This document shows positions 8,364 to 14,949 of a stretch of 18,086 nucleotides of DNA, one piece after another (within the stretch, counting starts at the first letter, position 1; each line of letters begins with the position of its first letter). A model generated the notes under the pieces. It was not told where the DNA came from, did not search any database, and was given only the letters and a program-made list of their open reading frames with translations. Both the position numbers and the translations under genes were made by a program. The stretch is from JACCYQ01 sp036675565 (GTDB lineage Bacteria; Bacteroidota; Bacteroidia; Chitinophagales; Chitinophagaceae): NCBI GenBank assembly GCA_036675565.1, contig JAKFER010000048.1, forward strand, positions 1 through 18,086, written 5' to 3'.

Positions 8364-8393
8364 TTGACAATCACTTAATATTGTTTTATATTG
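8364..8393 (+). promoter_or_regulatory. Predicted Bacteroidota-type promoter of the HU gene
   Basis: TTGAC at 8364-8368 and TATATTG at 8387-8393, a near match to TAnnTTTG, have 20 bases between TTG and TA. This fits the spacing of the Bacteroidota sigma-A -33/-7 elements. Transcription would start near 8400, leaving a leader of under 20 bases before the HU start codon. Confidence 0.5.
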
Positions 8394-8417
8394 AGGTGTA
8401 AATTTAAAAACGCTACA

Positions 8418-8738
8418 ATGAGAAAAGCTGATCTTGTAAATTTGATTTCTGAAAAAACAGGCATCCCTAAGGTTGATGTACTAGTTACCCTTGAAGGCTT
8501 GTTTAAAGAAGTTAAAACTTCATTATCCAAAGGAGAAAATATTTATATCCGGGGTTTTGGAAGTTTTATTACCAAAAAAAGAGCGGCTAAGATTGGCCGT
8601 AACATTAAAAAAAATGTGGCCGTCCACATCCCCGAACATTATATTCCAGCATTTAAACCTGCTAAAGAGTTTGTTGCTGATGTAAAAAAAATAAATCCAT
8701 CCATGGTTTCGTCTGATGAATCTATCAACGAATTATAA
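8418..8738 (+). CDS. HU/IHF-family DNA-binding protein
   Basis: A 106-residue member of the HU/IHF nucleoid family. The N-terminal helices (MRKADLVNLISEKTG...) are followed by the beta-arm region with IRGFGSFITKKRA and the closing HYIPAFKPAKEF, the standard HU signature. These proteins bind and bend double-stranded DNA as dimers. The frame extends upstream to a TTG at 8391, but the ATG at 8418 gives the canonical N-terminus and is placed correctly after the predicted promoter. The protein is about 12-15 residues longer than a classical HU because of a polar, acidic tail after FVADVKKINPS, whose role is unknown. It is divergent from mutY and is followed after 50 bases by the TPR gene. Confidence 0.93.
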   Translation: MRKADLVNLISEKTGIPKVDVLVTLEGLFKEVKTSLSKGENIYIRGFGSFITKKRAAKIGRNIKKNVAVHIPEHYIPAFKPAKEFVADVKKINPSMVSSDESINEL

Positions 8739-8762
8739 CCTTTTTTAAAGTTTTTGTTTAAT

Positions 8763-8770
8763 TACCTTTG
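8763..8770 (+). promoter_or_regulatory. Exact TAnnTTTG -7 element upstream of the TPR gene
   Basis: TACCTTTG matches the Bacteroidota -7 consensus exactly and lies 18 bases before the GTG start at 8789. No clear TTG is found at the expected -33 distance, where the sequence is mostly T. A separate promoter for the TPR gene is therefore likely but not certain; read-through from the HU gene is also possible. Confidence 0.4.
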
Positions 8771-8788
8771 CTGCCCAAACAGTAAAAT

Positions 8789-9625
8789 GTGAAGAAACAA
8801 CAGTGGATTGCTGCCGGCATTGGAATAAGCCTGGTAGTATTAATTTATTTTTTTGGAAGAACCGTACCTGTTAAAGAAACTGCTTCCCCAATAGCAACCG
8901 GTGAACAGCCATTAGTAACATTTGATTCCATATTGGCTCATGCAAAAGAAAAATTGAGCCAGGAGCAGGTTCTCCGGCTTACCCAATTAGAAAATTCTAT
9001 TTCTCGTGGTGATGTGCAAACCCAACAATTAGAAGTTTATCATCAGTTGGCGCATTTTTGGAAAGATACTGCGAGGACCTTTGAACCTTACGCTTTTTAT
9101 GAAGCTGAAGCAGCCCGATTGGAAAATTCAGAAAAAAATCTCACCTTTGCAGCCCATTTATTTTTGAGTAACCTGCAGGCGGAAGGAAATCCGGATTTAA
9201 AAAACTGGAAGGCCAGGCAGGCGAAAGACTTATTTGAAAGATCTTTAAAAATTAATCCGGGCAATGATTCGTCGATTGTAGGAATCGGTGCGGCTTATTT
9301 ATATGGTAATATTTCCGCTAACCCCATGGAAGGTATATTGAAGGTTAGAGAGGTGATTGAAAGAGACAGTACCAATATATTTGCTATCATGACATTGGGA
9401 CGTGGATCGGTAATATCAGGACAATCTGATAAAGCCATTGAACGTTTTGAACAAGCTCATCGCATTCAACCGGGCAACCTGGAAGCTATTTTAAGCCTGG
9501 CTGATATTTATGAAAAGAAAGGTGATAATAAGCAGGCGATCAACTGGTACAGTAAAAGTTTACCACTGATTCAGATCCCGGGTTTAAAAGTTGAAGTTGA
9601 AAAAAGAATAAACGATTTAAAATAA
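8789..9625 (+). CDS. Membrane-anchored tetratricopeptide repeat protein
   Basis: A 278-residue protein with a single N-terminal membrane segment (about residues 7-24, after MKKQQ). It has no lipobox, so the rest probably projects into the periplasm. The C-terminal half contains TPR-type helix pairs: ARQAKDLFERSLKINPGN, the EGILKVREVIERDSTN unit, SDKAIERFEQAHRIQPGN and NKQAINWYSKSLPL (about residues 145-265). TPRs normally hold protein partners; no enzyme motif is seen. The start is GTG at 8789, overlapping an out-of-frame ATG (8787) that is immediately followed by TGA. It lies between the HU gene and the 30-residue gene, upstream of rng. I recall a similar TPR gene near rng in other Bacteroidota but know no assigned function. 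Confidence 0.8.
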   Translation: MKKQQWIAAGIGISLVVLIYFFGRTVPVKETASPIATGEQPLVTFDSILAHAKEKLSQEQVLRLTQLENSISRGDVQTQQLEVYHQLAHFWKDTARTFEPYAFYEAEAARLENSEKNLTFAAHLFLSNLQAEGNPDLKNWKARQAKDLFERSLKINPGNDSSIVGIGAAYLYGNISANPMEGILKVREVIERDSTNIFAIMTLGRGSVISGQSDKAIERFEQAHRIQPGNLEAILSLADIYEKKGDNKQAINWYSKSLPLIQIPGLKVEVEKRINDLK

Positions 9626-9672
9626 TTACTGACTAACTTATTTATTGACAAACAAATTAAAATTATTAAAGT

Positions 9673-9765
9673 ATGCCTTGTGGTAAGAAAAGAAAACGTC
9701 ATAAAATTGCAACACACAAACGCAAAAAAAGACTGAGAAAGAATCGTCATAAGAAAAAGAAATAA
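9673..9765 (+). CDS. AURKAIP1/COX24-domain mini-protein (bS22/mS38-like putative ribosomal protein)
   Basis: This is a 30-residue, extremely basic ORF, ATG at 9673 and TAA at 9763-9765. It begins MPCGKKRKRHKIATHKRK and continues with KRLRKNRHKKKK; 19 of 30 residues are Lys or Arg. The pattern KRKRHKxxxHKRKKRLRKNRHKKK matches the AURKAIP1/COX24 family. That family includes mitochondrial small-subunit protein mS38 and, as I recall, the mycobacterial 30S protein bS22, so a place in the small ribosomal subunit is likely. It starts 47 bases after the TPR gene and precedes a strong terminator, so it is probably the last gene of the HU/TPR transcript. Its size makes it easy to miss. Identification is from the sequence pattern and recalled family members, not a search. 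Confidence 0.85.
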   Translation: MPCGKKRKRHKIATHKRKKRLRKNRHKKKK

Positions 9766-9785
9766 TTTTTTTATGATATAGTATT

Positions 9786-9818
9786 AAGCTGCCCCGGGTT
9801 ATCGTCCGGGGTAGTTTT
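9786..9818 (+). terminator. Rho-independent terminator after the small basic-protein gene
   Basis: Left arm AAGCTGCCCCGG (9786-9797), 8-base loop, and right arm CCGGGGTAGTTT (9806-9817) form a 12-pair stem including two G-U pairs and a GC-rich core, followed by T and a T-rich stretch. It ends the HU/TPR/small-protein transcript and separates it from rng. The right flank TAGTTTTG (9812-9819) also matches TAnnTTTG, which may be chance. Confidence 0.75.
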
Positions 9819-9819
9819 G

Positions 9820-9957
9820 TACAACCTGATTGTTGCCGTACAGATTGCAACCCTTCCATTGTTCTTCCTTCCTTCATTCCTGCTAAACTGCAGCAACCCG
9901 GTACGGATCTCCAATCAGTTTTGGGTACGTGATATATAAATAATAAGCTGTAGTGAT
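9820..9957 (+). other. Candidate structured leader of rng
   Basis: About 138 bases lie between the upstream terminator and the rng start. They contain complementary short segments: GTTGC (9832-9836) can pair with GCAAC at 9847-9851 or at 9893-9897, and CCGTAC (9836-9841) can pair with GTACGG (9901-9906). The middle is pyrimidine-rich (repeats of CTTCC). No convincing promoter pair was found. The alternatives for pairing are visible in the sequence; any regulatory role is inference. Confidence 0.3.
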
Positions 9958-11508
9958 GTGAACAAAGAACTAATTATAAATGCCGCTCCGCAGGGTGTAG
10001 AGATTGCCCTGATGGAAAATAAAAAGCTGGTGGAACTGCATAATGAAAAAACGGATGCCCGTTTTGCAGTTGGCGACCTTTACCTCGGCAAGGTAAAAAA
10101 ACTAATTCCCGGCTTAAATGCCGCTTTCGTTGACGTAGGTTTTGAAAAAGACGCCTTTCTGCACTATACAGATTTAAGCCCCTATGCCCGTTCTATTCTA
10201 AAATTTACCCAACAGGCTATCAATGATAAAACACCTGGTGGTTTCGATTTTGGCAAATTTGAAATAGAACCTGAAATTGTAAAGACCGGCAAAATAAATG
10301 AAGTATTGGGTGGCAAACCCAGCATCCTGGTGCAGATCTTAAAAGAACCCATAGCTGCAAAAGGTCCTCGTTTAAGTTGTGAACTTTCATTACCGGGTCG
10401 CTTTATTGTATTGACTCCTTTCAATGACATAGTTGCTGTTTCCCGAAAGATCCATTCTTCCGAAGAAAGAAAAAGGCTTCAGAAAATTGTTGAATCCATC
10501 AAACAAAAAAACTTTGGTGTTATTGTACGTACTGCGGCTGAAGGTAAAAAGACTGCTGAATTGCATGAAGACCTGACTGCACTGGTTGAAACATGGAATA
10601 CCATTCAAACCAATTTAATAGGAGCAGTAGCACCTAGTAAAATATTGAGTGAACAAACAAAAACCACCAGTATTTTAAGAGACCTGTTAAGTGCCGACTT
10701 TAATAAGATCGTAGTAAACGACCGCAATGTTTATAACGATGCCAAAACATATATTCAAAGGATTGCTCCGGAAAAATCAGATATCGTTTCTTTTTACCAG
10801 AATGGCGCTCCTATTTTTGACCAGTTTGGTGTTACCAAACAGGTTAAAGGTTCATTTGGCAAAACGGTAAACCTCAATAGCGGTGCTTACCTGATTATTG
10901 AACACACGGAAGCCTTGCATGTAATAGACGTAAACAGCGGCTATAAAAGTGTAAGTAATAACCAGGAACAAAACGCACTGGAGACAAACCTGGAGGCTGC
11001 CGAAGAAATTGCCCGCCAGCTCCGGTTACGAGACCTGGGAGGTATCATCGTAGTGGACTTTATAGACATGAAGTATCCTGAGAATAAAAGGAAACTCATG
11101 GAAGCCATGGATGAATTCATGAAACCTGACCGTGCAAAGCATGCTGTTCTGCCAATTTCTAAATTTGGTTTGATGCAGATAACCAGGCAAAGAATGAAGC
11201 CTGAATTGAACATCAATACCCAAGAACTTTGTCCAAGTTGTAGTGGTACCGGTAAAATTTCATCTGCCATGGTTTTGGAAGATGAAATTGTAAAGAATCT
11301 GAATTACCTGTTTGTACATAAGCATAAAAACTTAACACTGACGGTTCACCCAATCATTTATGCTTACCTCACAAAAGGTTGGCTGATGTCCATTATAGCA
11401 AAATGGAGAAGAAAATTCAAACAAAGAATTAAGTTAGAAGCCAATACAAATTATCATTTTACCGAGTTCCGCTTCTTTGATGAACGGGATGAAGAGATAA
11501 AAATGTAA
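9958..11508 (+). CDS. rng: Ribonuclease G (RNase E/G family)
   Basis: A 516-residue cytoplasmic endoribonuclease acting in rRNA maturation and mRNA turnover. The N-terminal half has the S1-type RNA-binding region (GDLYLGKVKKLIPGLNAAFVDVG near residues 38-60). The catalytic DNase I-like part carries the magnesium-binding aspartates D324 (VIDVNSG) and D367 (VVDFIDM). The zinc-link CPSC (C425, C428) is present for dimer or tetramer assembly. The length matches RNase G-type enzymes, and there is no RNase E-like C-terminal scaffold. The start is GTG at 9958, giving the family's MNKELIIN opening; it overlaps an out-of-frame ATG at 9956 followed directly by TGA. A strong terminator follows the stop at about 20 bases. 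Confidence 0.95.
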   Translation: MNKELIINAAPQGVEIALMENKKLVELHNEKTDARFAVGDLYLGKVKKLIPGLNAAFVDVGFEKDAFLHYTDLSPYARSILKFTQQAINDKTPGGFDFGKFEIEPEIVKTGKINEVLGGKPSILVQILKEPIAAKGPRLSCELSLPGRFIVLTPFNDIVAVSRKIHSSEERKRLQKIVESIKQKNFGVIVRTAAEGKKTAELHEDLTALVETWNTIQTNLIGAVAPSKILSEQTKTTSILRDLLSADFNKIVVNDRNVYNDAKTYIQRIAPEKSDIVSFYQNGAPIFDQFGVTKQVKGSFGKTVNLNSGAYLIIEHTEALHVIDVNSGYKSVSNNQEQNALETNLEAAEEIARQLRLRDLGGIIVVDFIDMKYPENKRKLMEAMDEFMKPDRAKHAVLPISKFGLMQITRQRMKPELNINTQELCPSCSGTGKISSAMVLEDEIVKNLNYLFVHKHKNLTLTVHPIIYAYLTKGWLMSIIAKWRRKFKQRIKLEANTNYHFTEFRFFDERDEEIKM

Positions 11509-11520
11509 TACACGAACTTT

Positions 11521-11549
11521 AAAAAACCTCCTTAATTGGAGGTTTTTTT
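11521..11549 (+). terminator. Rho-independent terminator of rng
   Basis: Perfect inverted repeat AAAAAACCTCC / GGAGGTTTTTT with a 6-base loop (TTAATT) and a run of seven T, starting 13 bases after the rng stop. The A-run on the left means it could also act on the opposite strand. Confidence 0.88.
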
Positions 11550-11560
11550 ATTTAATGGAT

Positions 11561-11588
11561 AAAAAAAGCCACCTCTTTGAAGGTGGCT
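11561..11588 (-). terminator. Rho-independent terminator of the zinc metallopeptidase gene
   Basis: The repeat AGCCACCT (11567-11574) and AGGTGGCT (11581-11588), with loop CTTTGA, is followed on the minus strand by a run of seven T. It lies just past the stop of the minus-strand peptidase gene and only 12 bases from the rng terminator, forming a convergent pair. Confidence 0.88.
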
Positions 11589-11616
11589 CTCAACAAGTCA
11601 TCAATCCTAAAAAAAA

Positions 11617-12306
11617 TTATCTGTCCCTTGAACCCAGGAAAACCATAACATATTGTAATAAGGTTACAACAGCTGCTAAAGCGGCTACAACATAAGTCAT
11701 AGCAGCCCACTTTAAGGCATCCTTTGCTTTTGGATATTCTTCTGAATTGGTCACATTGGTATTATTTAACCAGGCTAGAGCACGGTTACTGGCATCAAAT
11801 TCAACCGGTAAGGTTACCAATGTAAATAACACGGATAAAGCGAATAAGCCAATTCCTATGAGTAATAAGGTTGTATTACCTGATGCTGCCATGAAAATAC
11901 CGATCAACAAAACCCAGTTCACAAGATTAGCACTGAATTGAACTAAGGGCACCAGTTTACTCCTCATCATCAACCAACTATAAGCCGTGGCGTGCTGAAC
12001 GGCGTGACCGCATTCATGGGCTGCTACTGCCGCTGCAGCCACAGATCTTCCTTCGAAGACCTCCGGGCTCAGATTTACGGTCTTTTTAGTTGGGTCGTAG
12101 TGGTCAGACAAAAATCCTTGTACTGAAACAACCTTTACGTCATAAATACCATTTTCCTGTAGCATTTTTTCAGCTATTTGCTTACCGCTTAATCCATTCA
12201 TAAGCGGGACCTTACTGTACTTTTTAAACTTCCCTTTTAGTATCATGGAGACGATCATACTGATACCGACAAAGAGGATGGAAACGATAAAAATTCCTGG
12301 TGTCAT
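11617..12306 (-). CDS. YugP-type zinc metallopeptidase (membrane, Zn_peptidase_2 family)
   Basis: A 229-residue membrane protein with the zinc-protease motif HECGH (H97, E98, H101) in AAAVAAHECGHAVQHA. There is one N-terminal hydrophobic segment (about 4-23) and further ones after the motif (near 122-142, 148-168 and 205-225). A likely third zinc ligand is the Glu in LPVEFDASNRAL (about residue 170). This is the pattern of the YugP/DUF-type membrane metallopeptidases, which are widespread but have no well-defined substrate. The gene is convergent with rng, monocistronic by its own terminator, and has an exact TAnnTTTG element 37-44 bases upstream of the ATG. Confidence 0.9.
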   Translation of the reverse strand: MTPGIFIVSILFVGISMIVSMILKGKFKKYSKVPLMNGLSGKQIAEKMLQENGIYDVKVVSVQGFLSDHYDPTKKTVNLSPEVFEGRSVAAAAVAAHECGHAVQHATAYSWLMMRSKLVPLVQFSANLVNWVLLIGIFMAASGNTTLLLIGIGLFALSVLFTLVTLPVEFDASNRALAWLNNTNVTNSEEYPKAKDALKWAAMTYVVAALAAVVTLLQYVMVFLGSRDR

Positions 12307-12342
12307 GTGTTTACTAAGTTTTTAATTTTCAGGGTTATAACA

Positions 12343-12350
12343 CAAATCTA
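12343..12350 (-). promoter_or_regulatory. Exact TAnnTTTG -7 element for the zinc metallopeptidase gene
   Basis: Read on the minus strand these bases are TAGATTTG, an exact match to the Bacteroidota -7 consensus, 36 bases before the start codon at 12306. A clear TTG at the -33 distance was not found, so the call is based on the -7 element and position only. Confidence 0.45.
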
Positions 12351-12585
12351 TAACCAATTTTACATAATAATGTTTTAAGCCATCCTTTTTAACGAATTAC
12401 GTCTTTTTGTCATGAAACAAAGGAATCGCTAAATTATTGCCGTCATTTTATCATACTTAAAATAATTGTATTAAATTATTTTATAAATTGTATAAATATG
12501 GTTCACACTTATATAAGACGGAATTTTGGTGTAAAAATTTCTATTTAAAAAATGCAAAAGTTATCAACAGGATTAAAAAAATATT
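12351..12585. other. AT-rich gene-free part of the divergent metallopeptidase-radA gap
   Basis: The full gap runs 12307-12818. This left part is AT-rich, with several near-palindromic runs of A and T, and I see no convincing gene in it. A 270-base open frame from TTG at 12488 has Phe/Lys/Ile-heavy composition typical of translated AT-rich noncoding DNA. The right part holds an orphan terminator (listed separately) and the AT-rich upstream region of radA. Confidence 0.5.
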
Positions 12586-12676
12586 TTGTTATCTGACGCA
12601 TATTTGTAACTTAGTGCTAGAATTTAATGGGTTAGTAAGTAAAGGGGTTGATCATCAGATCAGCCCTTTTTACTTT
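12586..12676 (+). ncRNA. Candidate short transcript (small RNA or radA leader) ending at an orphan terminator
   Basis: A possible promoter is TTG (12586-12588), 18 bases, then TAACTTAG (12607-12614), one mismatch from TAnnTTTG. A strong intrinsic terminator follows, ending near 12670-12676. The predicted RNA would be about 50-60 bases, with no ORF. Because the upstream neighbour is divergent, something on the plus strand must be terminated here, or the hairpin is an attenuator in the radA leader. The hairpin is directly visible; the promoter and RNA are inference. Confidence 0.35.
12641..12670 (+). terminator. Orphan rho-independent terminator upstream of radA
   Basis: AAAGGGGTTGATC (12641-12653), loop ATCA, then GATCAGCCCTTTT (12658-12670) form a 13-pair stem with two wobble pairs and a U-rich 3' end (TTTTTACTTTTT). 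It has no plus-strand gene upstream within the gap and lies 148 bases before radA. On the minus strand the tail is CTTTACTTACT, a poorer terminator. Confidence 0.75.
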
Positions 12677-12818
12677 TTCAGAAGCCTTAATCACACATCT
12701 TTTTTCCCTCTAATTTTCTACTTCATTTTTTTAATATTTTCTTTCTTACAAGCGTAAAATTTCAATTTACTTTTAAAATTTTTATCTCACTGAATTATTC
12801 AACCGCTAATTTTAATAC

Positions 12819-14192
12819 ATGAGCAAATTGAAATCAGCTTTCTTCTGTCAGAATTGTGGTTATGAAAGTACAAAGTGGGTTGGTAAATGTCCATCATGTT
12901 CGCAATGGAATACTTTTGTTGAAGAACTGGTGCAAAAAAATGACAACAAAAAACAAATTGATTGGACTTCACATAATGATCAGGGTCGCACTTTTAAAAT
13001 TATTTCACTTGCAGATGTTAATTCCTCTGAAGAAAAAAGAATTAATACAAAAGATGTAGAATTAGATCGGGTGCTTGGAGGCGGGATTGTTCCTGGTAGT
13101 TTAATATTGGTTGCCGGTGAACCTGGTATCGGCAAGTCTACTTTGTTTTTGCAAACCGGTCTTCAACTCATTGATCAAAAAGTTTTATATGTAAGTGGCG
13201 AAGAAAGTGAACAACAAATAAAAATGCGGGCCAATCGCCTGCAAATGCAAAATGAAAATTTTTACCTGCTCACTGAAACTTCTACACAAACCATTTTTTC
13301 TGAAATCAAAAAATTAAAACCCGATGTGGTGATCGTGGATTCTGTTCAAACATTGCAAACACCTTTTATTGAATCATCACCAGGCAGTGTTTCACAAATC
13401 AGGGAATGCGCAGCCGAGTTTCAACGATTTGCAAAAGAAACGGATACGCCTGTATTTCTAATCGGGCATATTACCAAAGACGGCAGCATTGCAGGTCCTA
13501 AGATTTTGGAACACATGGTCGATACGGTTTTACAATTTGAAGGTGATCGCCATTATGCTTACCGCATATTAAGAACCCTCAAGAACCGTTTTGGCAGTAC
13601 ATCTGAATTAGGTATCTATGAAATGACTGACACCGGAATGCATGGTGTAAAAAATCCCAGTGAAATTTTAATCACGCAAAAAGAAGAACACCTGAGTGGA
13701 ATTGCTATTGCTGCATCGATTGAAGGATTAAGACCATTTTTAATTGAAGTTCAGGCTTTGGTTACTCAATCCGTTTATGGAACACCGCAACGAACAGTGA
13801 GTGGATTTGACCTGCGAAGATTGCAATTACTGTTAGCAGTACTCGAAAAACGTGGTGGTTTTCATTTTGGCGTGAAAGATGTTTTTCTAAACATTGCCGG
13901 TGGATTAAAAGTTGAAGATCCTTCTATCGACCTGGCAGTGCTTTCTGCTTTACTATCTTCTTTTGAAGATGTTCCGTTGCCACATCAATTATGTTTTGCA
14001 GGTGAAGTTGGATTAAGCGGTGAGATCAGGGCTGTAAACAGGATTGAACAACGCATTGCTGAAGCGGAAAAATTAGGCTTTGAAAAGATCATTGTTTCCA
14101 AGTACAACCAGAAAGGATTATCCAAACACAAATACAATATTGAAGTCATCACCATGTCCCGGGTTGAAGAATTGTACCGATATTTATTTTGA
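12819..14192 (+). CDS. radA: DNA repair protein RadA
   Basis: A 457-residue protein with the full RadA layout. An N-terminal four-cysteine zinc finger (C10, C13, C24, C27; CQNCGYESTKWVGKCPSC) is followed by a RecA-like ATPase with Walker A GEPGIGKST (K106), the diagnostic KNRFG motif (255-259), and a C-terminal Lon-protease-like domain from about residue 280. RadA is a DnaB-like branch-migration helicase acting with RecA in recombinational repair. Length and motifs are normal. The upstream region is AT-rich; TACTTTTA at 12768-12775 is one mismatch from the -7 consensus. The stop is followed at once by comF. Confidence 0.96.
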   Translation: MSKLKSAFFCQNCGYESTKWVGKCPSCSQWNTFVEELVQKNDNKKQIDWTSHNDQGRTFKIISLADVNSSEEKRINTKDVELDRVLGGGIVPGSLILVAGEPGIGKSTLFLQTGLQLIDQKVLYVSGEESEQQIKMRANRLQMQNENFYLLTETSTQTIFSEIKKLKPDVVIVDSVQTLQTPFIESSPGSVSQIRECAAEFQRFAKETDTPVFLIGHITKDGSIAGPKILEHMVDTVLQFEGDRHYAYRILRTLKNRFGSTSELGIYEMTDTGMHGVKNPSEILITQKEEHLSGIAIAASIEGLRPFLIEVQALVTQSVYGTPQRTVSGFDLRRLQLLLAVLEKRGGFHFGVKDVFLNIAGGLKVEDPSIDLAVLSALLSSFEDVPLPHQLCFAGEVGLSGEIRAVNRIEQRIAEAEKLGFEKIIVSKYNQKGLSKHKYNIEVITMSRVEELYRYLF

Positions 14193-14194
14193 GT

Positions 14195-14896
14195 ATGATT
14201 AAGCTGCAGGAAATAAGGGAAGCTTTTTTACACATGCTGTTTCCACATGTTTGTGCGGGATGTGGCAATGATATTATCTCTTCTCAAAACATCATTTGTA
14301 TATCCTGCCTGCACGCCATGCCCGAAACGCAGTTTCAATTTTTCCAGACCAACCCGGTTGAAAAAGGTTTCTGGGGCAGAATTAATTTACAGGCAGCTAC
14401 AGCACAATATTATTTCACCAAAGAATCTCTCATGCAAATATTAATGCATGAATTGAAATACAAAGGCAATAAATCATTAGGCATTTATCTTGGCAGGTTG
14501 ATGGGTGAACAAATCATTCAATCGGAAAGATTTACTGGCTTAGAGGCGCTTATTCCATTACCACTTTATCCATCCAGGGAAAGAAAAAGAGGATACAATC
14601 AATCTGAACTTCTTTGCCGCGGCATGTCAGAGGTAATGATGATTCCAGTCTTGAATGATGTTATTGTAAGGAACAAATTCACCGATTCGCAAACCAAAAA
14701 AGGCAGGATTGAAAGGTGGAAGAATATGGAAGGCAAGTTTGAAATTATTAATGCAGATGCAATCAGCAAACGACATGTTTTATTAGTTGACGATGTAATC
14801 ACAACAGGCGCAACCATGGAAGCCTGTGGATCTGAACTGCTGAATGTACCAGGAGTTAGATTGAGTGTTGCCAGTCTTTGTTATTCGTCTCATTAA
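14195..14896 (+). CDS. comF: ComF family phosphoribosyltransferase-like protein
   Basis: A 233-residue protein with an N-terminal zinc finger (C20, C23, C35, C38) and a C-terminal PRTase fold containing the PRPP-binding motif LLVDDVITTGATME (D199, D200). The ComF signature PLPLYPSRERKRGYNQSE lies in the middle. ComF is needed for DNA uptake in competent bacteria, but in non-competent relatives it is kept for other, less clear duties in DNA handling. The frame opens at a TTG overlapping the radA stop (14189), but the ATG at 14195, two bases after radA ends, is preferred. The two genes are almost certainly co-transcribed and possibly translationally coupled. Confidence 0.92.
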   Translation: MIKLQEIREAFLHMLFPHVCAGCGNDIISSQNIICISCLHAMPETQFQFFQTNPVEKGFWGRINLQAATAQYYFTKESLMQILMHELKYKGNKSLGIYLGRLMGEQIIQSERFTGLEALIPLPLYPSRERKRGYNQSELLCRGMSEVMMIPVLNDVIVRNKFTDSQTKKGRIERWKNMEGKFEIINADAISKRHVLLVDDVITTGATMEACGSELLNVPGVRLSVASLCYSSH

Positions 14897-14949
14897 ATGC
14901 AAATATGTTTCGCTTCTTCCAAATAAATAAACGGTTATTTTTGAAGGAT

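Noticed and set aside
8391..8417. Upstream TTG start extending the HU protein by nine residues
   Set aside because: The extension lies across the predicted -7 element and transcription start; the ATG at 8418 gives the standard HU N-terminus.
9638..9877. 79-codon minus-strand ORF opposite the small basic-protein gene
   Set aside because: It is the antisense shadow of the 30-residue gene and its terminator, with a composition unlike a real protein (Phe/Cys/Tyr-rich stretch reversed from Lys/Arg codons).
12561..12570. TTATCAACAG resembling a DnaA box near the radA gap
   Set aside because: It has one mismatch to TTATCCACA and stands alone. An origin would need several boxes plus an unwinding region, and no dnaA or origin-linked gene is nearby.
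12488..12757. 89-codon plus-strand ORF in the metallopeptidase-radA gap, starting at TTG
   Set aside because: Composition is dominated by Phe, Lys, Ile and Leu as in translated AT-rich noncoding DNA. It runs through the strong terminator hairpin at 12641-12670, and no domain or start signal is seen.
14189..14194. TTG start for comF overlapping the radA stop
   Set aside because: An ATG two codons later (14195) gives a good start and needs no rare start codon.
14878..14949. Longer start for the beta-helix lipoprotein, overlapping comF
   Set aside because: The added 24 residues would put a charged stretch before the signal peptide; the ATG at 14950 gives a clean lipoprotein signal.
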